A DNA stretch of 64,000 nt from Krasilnikovozyma curviuscula (Eukaryota > Basidiomycota > Tremellomycetes > Cystofilobasidiales > Mrakiaceae): positions 124,001 to 188,000 of the forward strand of contig MVAQ01000009.1 in NCBI GenBank assembly GCA_014825775.1, written 5' to 3'. The position numbers and the translations under genes were made by a program. How positions within the stretch are numbered: the first letter of the stretch is position 1; every line of letters starts with the position of its first letter. This document shows, in pieces, positions 56,758 to 64,000 of the stretch. The notes under the pieces were generated by a model. That model ran no database searches, was not told where the DNA came from, and saw only the letters and a program-made list of their open reading frames with translations.

Positions 56758-59700
56758 ATGTCCAAGTTGTGAGTTTGCTTGGGACCCAATCTCGTTCCTT
56801 TCAATCCTGACAAGCAGCTTGCTCTCAAAACAGTCTGCATCCCGAATCTCGTCTGGTGGCTGACTGCTACCCTAAGTGAGTCTTTCCTGAGCCTTCAGAG
56901 AAAGAAGATACTACTCTGACTATATGGCACTGGCTCTGTTTCCTCAATCCTGTGATAGGTCGAAGCTCCTTCTGACTTTGGCTCCAGATTATCAGCCCCC
57001 TTCCCAGGAACTGTCTCGACTGACGTACACAGCGTCGAACAAACCAGGACGACTCAACAAACTTGGTGAGGAGCTTGAGAGACGTGCTGTCAGGGAGTCT
57101 GCAAAGGCAGGATATAACTTGAGAAGCAGAGCGTACGTTTTCTGGTTGACTTCACCTGGCAATCCACTCACTATTCTTGATGCAAGTATGAGTTGACCGT
57201 GTTTTCTGCAATCTTTTAGTTCGCTTCTCCTCACACTTGCTATCTTAAAAGCTCTGTGCGCAGAATGTCGTCGAGATCTGGGTTTGTTTAGCAGGAGTGT
57301 GCTGGTAGCCATCAACGCAGCCCTCTCAGTCGAGATTCACGGCCCAGCAGGAGAGCAGACAGGAAAGATGGACCTGGAGATTCTTGCCAGAGTTGGAAGC
57401 TTGGTAAGTGGCTATACTTTTACCTAGTGTGATTGAAAGCGACTGACTTTCAGCTGTATTGGCTCAGTTTGCAGCCTTCACCACCTATACCAACAGTGCT
57501 TCGGTTGGGCACGACGACATTACACCATACTTGAAGCTTCTAGGAAAGTTCTCAGCATTAGCAGTAGTTGGGCTGTCGGATAAAGAATCAAGGGTTGATC
57601 CCGAAGTCTTTGTGAGGTAAGCTAGCTGTCATCCGTGCGAGCCTCGAACTCGCGCTGCGCTCAGCGCGATACTGATGGACCATCCCGTCCTGCTCTAGGG
57701 CTCGACTCATTGGTTTGGCGGCCTTGTCTTCTGCTGTTGCTTCAGATGCTCTCTATGTTTCTGGACAGTACAAGAGACAAGTGCAGCTCATTCTGCCTTC
57801 TTTAGTCGCAAACTTAGTGGGAGCCAGTGTCCATATGTTGACAGAGGAGTAAGTTCTCCGCACCTTTCTGCGCTCAAACTAGGATCGACATTGAACTGCT
57901 CTATCTTTCCCCTACACAGACTCACAACCAACAAACCTGAAGCCAACTCTCAGTCACCCTACTTCACCTCTACCACTCGACCGCCGATGGAAAAAAGACG
58001 AGCGTTGTCAATTTATGCTCACGTCGACGGTGAAACGGGCCCAAAACCCCAGGAGTGCATCATATCGGCGTTAAGAGTCTTTAAGTCCCTATTCTCTTAC
58101 GCTAGTGCCTCACAGCTTCTGGCTGCGTTCGAGACTGTGGTCGACTACTTGGATAACATCAGCGGTTGGAAGGATGGCAAATGGTGCTGTTGGCTGATTG
58201 AAGCTATGACAGGTCTCAGCATGGTTCAATACAGATTTGCCGTGCCCAACGGTCTCATGGCAGCTCTTGTTGATCTCAACGCGACCAGTCCCCCATCTCA
58301 TAAAGAGGCAACCATGACGGCAGCAGCTCTTACTATCTTGACGTCCAGGTGAGCAATGTTGAGGATATAAACGTTTTGATTTCTCAGTGACTCACCGTAA
58401 ATGTTTTTTCAGAATTTCTCTCATCGGTATCTCAACAGCTGAAATCCTCAACTCCCTCATTTCACTAATTTTTAGACGCTTGGAGTTCGGGCCTGCCGAT
58501 CCGTTGATTCCTTCTCTTACGGAATCGATTCATGCTCTCGGCATTCACATCTACTACGCGGACCAAGTCAATGACATCTGTGAAGAACTGGCTGGTAGGA
58601 TGATCTCCGTTGCTGCGCGTGGTCAGGACCAACAGACTAGAACTAGTACGCTGGTCGTCCTTATGAAGGCCCTAGAAGGACTAATCATCACCGCCGAGAA
58701 ATCTGGTCGCTCTCGAAGGAAAGGTTCAGCTGGTGCGAAGGAGGCAGGTCTTGGCAGTCTGTCAATGACGGTTGCTACTCTCACTACCGATAAAATTCCA
58801 GGATCAACCTCACCGAAACCTCCTAAACCAAAGGTTGCTGAGGATGCTGGTACCAGGAATAGAATAGCGCCGGAGAGTCTCCAATTTACGTTGCCTTTGC
58901 TCTGTGACTCGGAGTTGGTGGTTCGAACTGGGTACGCCAAACTCTTGGAGCTGTACCTCACCAAAGAAATCTCTGAAGAAGACAGGAAGATTCTGGCTGA
59001 TGAAGCTGACCCTGAAGTACCAGCTGGAGAACCCGTCGTTCGACCGTCGCTGTTCTCACCCGAAGCTTTTGACGCACCTCTGGCCAGATTCCTCAACTCC
59101 CTCAACGCCGCAATATACACTCTATCACTCAGCTCCAAGTTGGGAGTTACTCAATCGGGTACCGATACGCCATCGGAGACCGAACCCCAGACTTCAACTA
59201 TCACCGCTTCATCTTACGGCAAATTCGATCATTCAGCCACAGCATCCCTCCGACAGTCGCTCAAACTGTCACTTCCAGCAGCTAGTTCATTCATCGGTAC
59301 TGGATCTGCTTCATCTTCTGCCAGACCAGTCGACTACCTAAACGCCCTCATCGTTCTTTGTGCTGGTCAGGAACGAGTTCCAGTTCAGATGCTCATCTCC
59401 TCTACGCCGATGCTAATCCAGCTGGATGCCGCAACCGGCAGTGAACCTTCGTCTGGAAGCAGAGAGATTCAGTCTGATGAGAGAAATGCGAGATGTAGAG
59501 CGACGAAAGAGGTATTAGGAAAATTCTGGGCTTTTGTTGGAGAGGGTTGGGACATTCCCGCGCTCAAGGAACTTGCAGAGACTGTGAGTAATTTGCATCT
59601 TCTCCTTGATAAAACAAAAATTAACTCTATAATACTTCGACAGTCCCTTTCGACCCTCGCAGCACCCTCTGTACTTCCATCGACCGATAGTTACTTTGGT

Positions 59701-60568
59701 GGAACAGAACCTCAAGATTACCCGGTGTCGGCCTTGAAATCCACACTGCCCGCGCCCTTCTATGACTCCAGTAAAATTGTCATCTTGTTGTCCGCCTCAA
59801 AGGAGCTGCAAGCTGCTAGCGGTTTGGATGAGGCCACCCTATTTAGGAAGCTGTCTAACTTGTGGACTGTAGACGGCGCTTTGCGACACTGTAAGTTGTC
59901 TCTTTTTTTTCTTTTTCTTTTTTCACACCATGGATCTAGTATCTATCCTCTGACACAAATTTATCACTGTATATAGCTGTTGAACAAGAGATTACCAATG
60001 TGGAAACTCCTCTTGAATCGCCTTTCATGAAGATCAGTGGCCAGCTGATGCAGATTGAGAACGCTTCCCATCTAAGTTTCCATAGGAATGGAATTGCCAA
60101 CAGAGATGTTGGCGTTGGTGATCTGAGAGATGCTCTGGGTAAGTCTGACTTGATGTCCTCTTCTTTTTTTGTTATCACGAAATCCTTCATTCTAACTGAA
60201 CTCTTCTGACATACACCAGCGACTCGATCAAGCATGTCGACTACCAACCTTCAGCGAACGCCATCAGCTTCTACCGCGGGTACAAGAAATCTTGGTAATG
60301 GTGATTCTATTTCTGTCTCTGCCCCCAGAGGATTGAAGGTCATTGCAACTCGAAGAACAATTAAACGTGCGCCTGAGGAAGTCACAGCACTCTTCCAAAA
60401 GCTTGGAATAGGTGAGTCTGATCCACCGTTCACCGCACAAACTCACCTTCTGACGAGTCGCAATATCTTTCAGGTAAAGAAAAAGATTCTTTGAGACGTA
60501 TTGGTGCGACGGATAGAAGAAAAGCAACTCGTTTTGCATCATCATCCGATTCTGAGTTGAAACAATAA
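56758..60568 (+). CDS. EFR3: EFR3, plasma-membrane scaffold of the PI4-kinase complex
   Basis: Armadillo/HEAT-like protein that anchors the Stt4/PI4KIIIalpha complex to the plasma membrane. The first coding exon is 11 nt and is followed by an exon of about 45 nt; spliced, the start reads MSKLLHPESRLVADCYPKSK, then LAPDYQPPSQELSRLTYTAS and NKPGRLNKLGEELERR, the conserved EFR3 N-terminus. CRRDLGLFSRSVLVAINAAL and LGRFAAFTTYTN-like segments follow, with HEAT repeats and a large C-terminal exon (from 58413) rich in Ser/Thr. It ends LRRIGATDRRKATRFASSSD..LKQ. Thirteen or so introns. One intron (57617-57698) contains GC-rich overlapping hairpins described under findings. Confidence 0.88.
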
Positions 60569-60768
60569 AAATCCTTCAAATTTAAAAGGAACTCTTTCTC
60601 CTTTGCTCTGTTACCTGTGGTGACTCTGCGCTCTAGTATACGTATATCCATAGGGGCTTATTTCTACTTGTCTTTAATTGTTGGGTTCTTTTACGAGTCA
60701 CTGCAAGCGCTGAGCGACAACTGGCTGATTCCTAACCTCTACAACCTAAACTGCAGGATTTCTCAACA

Positions 60769-62910
60769 ATGCCTGCTCCTACGATAGATCAGGTTCAGAC
60801 GCTTATTCTTTCAACCCTTGGTGAGCCTTCGACAACTGACATCAGCAACACGAGGAGCTTGAGCTTGGACGGACAAAACCTCGATAACGATGAGGCTCAA
60901 CTCGTGGTTAAGTCGGTACTAGACAGCTTAGGAAGCAAAGAGGTGAGTAATCTCAAATACAACGGGCGAATAAGGTCGTATTGTAGTAGAACTGTGATGT
61001 ATTTGTAGTGGCTTGAAGTTCTGACTCAAAAATCGAAATCTCTCTCCTGCAACCTTTTTCTTTCAGATGATTACCTTCACCCAAGTCACCAACTCACTTA
61101 CCGTTCTCACTGAAGCTGGTCTCAAAGTGTTAGCTTCTCATTCACCAGAGTACGAGATTTGGCAGGCACTTCCTTCCGAAGTTTCAGAGGGCCTGCCGCT
61201 GGCGGATGTGCAGGCTAAAGTTGGGAAGGACACTTGGGCTCTGGGTAATGGCTTGGCTATGAAATTGAAGTGGGTTAAAGTGAACCAAGGAAAGATGCAC
61301 AGGGCCGTGAGTGTCGGCTTGATTTACTGCTTTTCTTGCTGCCAAAACTGCTTAACATTTACTCACTGTCCTGGCATAAATTCAGGCAACTGAAGCGCCT
61401 GTGGATACCACCGTTGTTGACCTTAAAGCTATTTCTGGTGCCTCGATCCCAGCCCCTGCCGATAAGGTCGTCAAGGAACTCATCAAACGAAAGTTAGCTG
61501 CCTCTAAGTTAGTAACCTTTTCCATCAAGCTTTTTGGTCGTTCGAAAGGGTTGAAAAACTCAATCTCTTTCTGTTTGTAATTCTTCAGGAAGGAAATCTC
61601 TTTCAAGGTTGCTCGTGGTCCTCAATTCGCAACTACTGTTGCCAAGTTGGAAACCGACCTGACTGCTGAAATGATTGCTTCGTCAGTGTTTAACCCTCTT
61701 TTTGTAAGACAGGTCTCTATCATCTAATCATATTCATTTATGTCCTTTAGTGGTGCTTGGAAGGACGCTTCCTTCAAAAAATACAATTTCGCCGCCGAAG
61801 GAACACCAACCGACGGAGGTTCGCTTCACCCTCTGTTGAAAGTCAGAGAAGAGTTCAGAAATATCTTCTTCGAAATGGGGTACGTTTCGCCTGATTAGGC
61901 AGTAGTAGATTACGTCTGACGCACTCTTTCTCCGCACAGGTTCGAGGAAATGCCGACCAACCGTTTCGTCGAGTCAGCCTTCTGGAATTTTGATGCTATG
62001 TTCGTTCCTCAACAGCATCCAGCACGTGAACTTCAAGACACTTTCTACATCAAAGGTAAAGTCTCCCTCTTCGCTGTCACTACTTGATGTTGATCCTCAT
62101 GCTGATCTGCTTTGCCTATCAATTGACAGACCCCGCAGTTGCTGGTTCACCTCCAAGAGACTACCTAGACTGTGTTTCGAAAACTCATGCTGAAGGAGGC
62201 TTTGGTTCGATAGGCTATCGAGCACCATTCTCCGAAGACGAAACCAACCGACTGCTCCTGCGAACGCACACCACTGCTGTCTCGACTGCCATGCTTTACA
62301 AGCTCGCCAATCAGCCGGGTGGATTCAAGCCTGCCAAGTACTTCAGTATCGACAGAGTTTTCAGAAATGAAGCGACGGATGCCACCCATTTGGCTGAATT
62401 CCACCAGGTTGAAGGTGTAGTCGCTGATTTCGATATTACCCTAGGAGACTTGATTGGTGAGTTCTCTGTCATTTGTCATAACCCCCATCACTTGGTCCTG
62501 AGACTCCCAGGGTGGGCTGGTCTTGTTGGAAGATGCTGACTAACATCGCCTTCAACCCTCGTGCCTCTGAAGGTTTTATGGAGCAATTCTTCGCTAAAAT
62601 GGGAATTCACAATCTTCGTTTCAAACCAGCTTTCAACCCTTACACCGAACCTTCTCTGGAAATCTTCCAGTATCATCCGGGCCTCAACAAGACGATCGAG
62701 ATTGGAAACTCTGGCATGTTCAGGCCAGAGATGCTGGAACCGATGGGACTACCAAAAGGAGTGCGAGTTCTCGGATGGGGGCTGTCACTGGAACGTCCTA
62801 CTATGATCAAGTACAAGATTAAGGACATCAGGACTCTGGTCGGACACAAAGTAGATGTCGAGGGCGTCAGGCAGGCTGCTGCTGTTCGATTGGAGAAGGG
62901 TGTTCTGTAG
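60769..62910 (+). CDS. FRS2: Phenylalanyl-tRNA synthetase alpha subunit, cytosolic
   Basis: Catalytic subunit of the alpha2-beta2 PheRS that charges tRNA-Phe. The N-terminal winged-helix part includes [20 protein letters not shown] and [11 protein letters not shown]. The class II core has [39 protein letters not shown] (motif 1 region), then [20 protein letters not shown] (motif 2, FRNE). [18 protein letters not shown] is followed by [12 protein letters not shown] (motif 3), all intact. Length of roughly 530 residues is usual. About eight introns. It lies downstream of EFR3 on the same strand, 200 bp from its stop. Confidence 0.95.
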
Positions 62911-63339
62911 ATGAGTTTTGCGTATCTATTCTCCTTTCTACTTTTCATTCTATGCGGCCGTTAGTTTGCGACAGCAACGAGAAAGTGGCGTCGCGCGCAA
63001 GAACGGAAACCATAGAATAATATCTTTAAAAAAAAAAAGTAAAAAAAGGTGCGTGGTTCTTTCTCCATGGAAAAATACTCTAGCTCTCCAGTAGGATTAA
63101 TTCGTCCCTATCGTCTTTTTTGAAGGACAAAGGCCAGAGGCCACAATTTGTGGCGGGCACCTGATCTGATAGCCAATCGCCCGACACGAGTTCGAGTGAG
63201 TGTGACTTCTAACTATCGAACCCGTTGTCTATATCACCGCTCCGAACTTGAGTTTAGCTTCCCTCGGAGTTTCCAGTATATCAGCAGCTATAGAATTGTG
63301 TTCCACCCCCAGCCCAATCCTATCTACACAACGAACACC
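62911..63339. other. Intergenic region between FRS2 and the DRE2-like gene
   Basis: FRS2 3' UTR with an A-rich tract at about 63028-63047 and the promoter of the downstream gene. No further feature recognised. Confidence 0.5.
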
Positions 63340-64000
63340 ATGGCAGGTGCAGTCTTAGTCATTGGAAGCTTGGATGTCGGACAGCAGTACCTCGACAAGA
63401 TCCAGGAGGCAGAGAAGGCCGTCTCTGGCCAGTTCCCGGTCGACAGGTTCGTCATTGACCGAATCCTGCAAGGCGGTGAGTGAAGTTTTTACTATGGTGT
63501 GACTGTCGCCATAATTTTTGTCAGCTCATTTCTCATTCGGACATATTCACCTTCTTTTTAACCCACTCAACCTTCTCGTCACATATTTCTGGCCTGTTTC
63601 ATTTGAAACGGACTTGTATCTGGCATCGTCATAGCCCATAAGCTGCCAGCTTCTCACTACCAAGAAATCTTCTTGGTCGTTCCCTCGACCTCTTACAGCT
63701 CCGGCACTTTCCCCGCAACCCTCCTCCCGCTCCTGGCGTCCTCCCTCGCACCAGCTGGCACACTCACCTGTATCAACCTTTCAACTGGCTCATACGACTC
63801 GTCTATTCTGCTGAAAAATACTGAACTCGTCGAAGGATCAAACTCGTCCACCGCCTCCACAACCTTTGTCCTCTCCCAAGCGCTCCATGCACCAACCCCT
63901 TCCTTAACCAACGGCTCCTCCTCCATTGCATCTTCCACAGCGTCCTCCCCAGACTCATCAACCGCAGCTGAGTCTACCACTGCTCCCGCTGCTCTGCTCT
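63340..64000 (+). CDS. DRE2: DRE2/anamorsin-like Fe-S assembly protein, 5' part (cut by window end)
   Basis: Probable Dre2, which with Tah18 supplies electrons to the cytosolic iron-sulfur assembly machinery. The visible N-terminal part has the Dre2 methyltransferase-like fold pattern: GAVLVIGSLDVGQQYLDKIQ and DRFVIDRILQGG, then an intron (about 63476-63634). Next come HYQEIFLVVPSTSYSSG and TLLPLLASSLAPAGTLTC, and a serine/threonine-rich linker. The cysteine motifs that would prove the identity lie beyond the end of the window, so the call rests on the N-terminal domain alone. Confidence 0.55.

Noticed and set aside
57630..57760. tRNA gene on the minus strand in the EFR3 intron
   Set aside because: The T-arm is good but no 5' acceptor half complementary to ACGGATG exists at the right distance.
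1..64000. Transposons, CRISPR arrays, prophage or secondary-metabolite cluster
   Set aside because: No transposase, reverse transcriptase, integrase, terminal repeats, spaced repeats or biosynthetic core enzymes seen; all identified genes are housekeeping or regulatory.

Overview
The window is nuclear DNA of a basidiomycete fungus, most likely a tremellomycete yeast or a relative (Cryptococcus/Kwoniella-like). Genes are dense and cut by many GT-AG introns of about 55-200 bases, including 5' UTR introns and very small exons. The gene set is strictly eukaryotic and fungal: LYC1 acetyltransferase, VIP1, EFR3, a PHO80-type cyclin, MKK2, a Zn2Cys6 factor. Base composition is near balanced. The clade call is an inference from architecture and protein flavour, not from a search. 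I find no transposon, tRNA, rRNA, CRISPR or viral element.

Layout. 0.2-4.8 kb: EMC8 (minus), a divergent RRM/RS-domain protein (plus) and LYC1 (minus). 5.0-10.6 kb: a TBC1D20/Gyp8-type Rab-GAP (minus), divergent from an O-fucosyltransferase-like type II membrane protein (plus). 10.8-16.7 kb: ASF1, a COX8/COX7C-like cytochrome oxidase subunit and DML1/misato (all minus), then ARL5 (plus). 17.2-25.0 kb: a Pcl-type cyclin with a 3.2-kb upstream region and the cell-wall-integrity MAPKK MKK2 (both minus). 25.5-32.4 kb: gamma-glutamyltransferase and mitoribosomal bS18m (minus), EIF1AD (plus), VIP1-like RRM protein (minus). 33.0-39.6 kb: catalase, an unknown multispanning membrane protein and mitochondrial stomatin-like SLP2 (minus). 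39.7-50.1 kb: RNase P subunit RPP1 (plus), a Zn2Cys6 factor and the CPSF73 endonuclease YSH1 (minus), twinfilin (plus). 50.5-64.0 kb, all plus: an ABCC transporter, EFR3, the phenylalanyl-tRNA synthetase alpha chain FRS2 and the start of a DRE2-like gene cut by the window edge.

The genes are housekeeping and do not form a recognisable cluster or operon. Divergent promoters are short (114-356 bp) and some convergent 3' ends are close (61 bp between the RPP1 and Zn2Cys6 stops). The most distinctive feature is exon architecture. The Zn2Cys6 DNA-binding motif is spelled across three consecutive exons of 21, 15 and 14 nt. There is also a 9-nt exon in the COX8-like gene and a 16-nt exon in the fucosyltransferase-like gene, and ASF1, ARL5 and EFR3 begin with coding exons of 6, 7 and 11 nt. 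A few hairpins in intergenic or intronic DNA have no explanation. Exon boundaries were spliced by eye; those that restore a conserved protein are reliable, others are marked uncertain.
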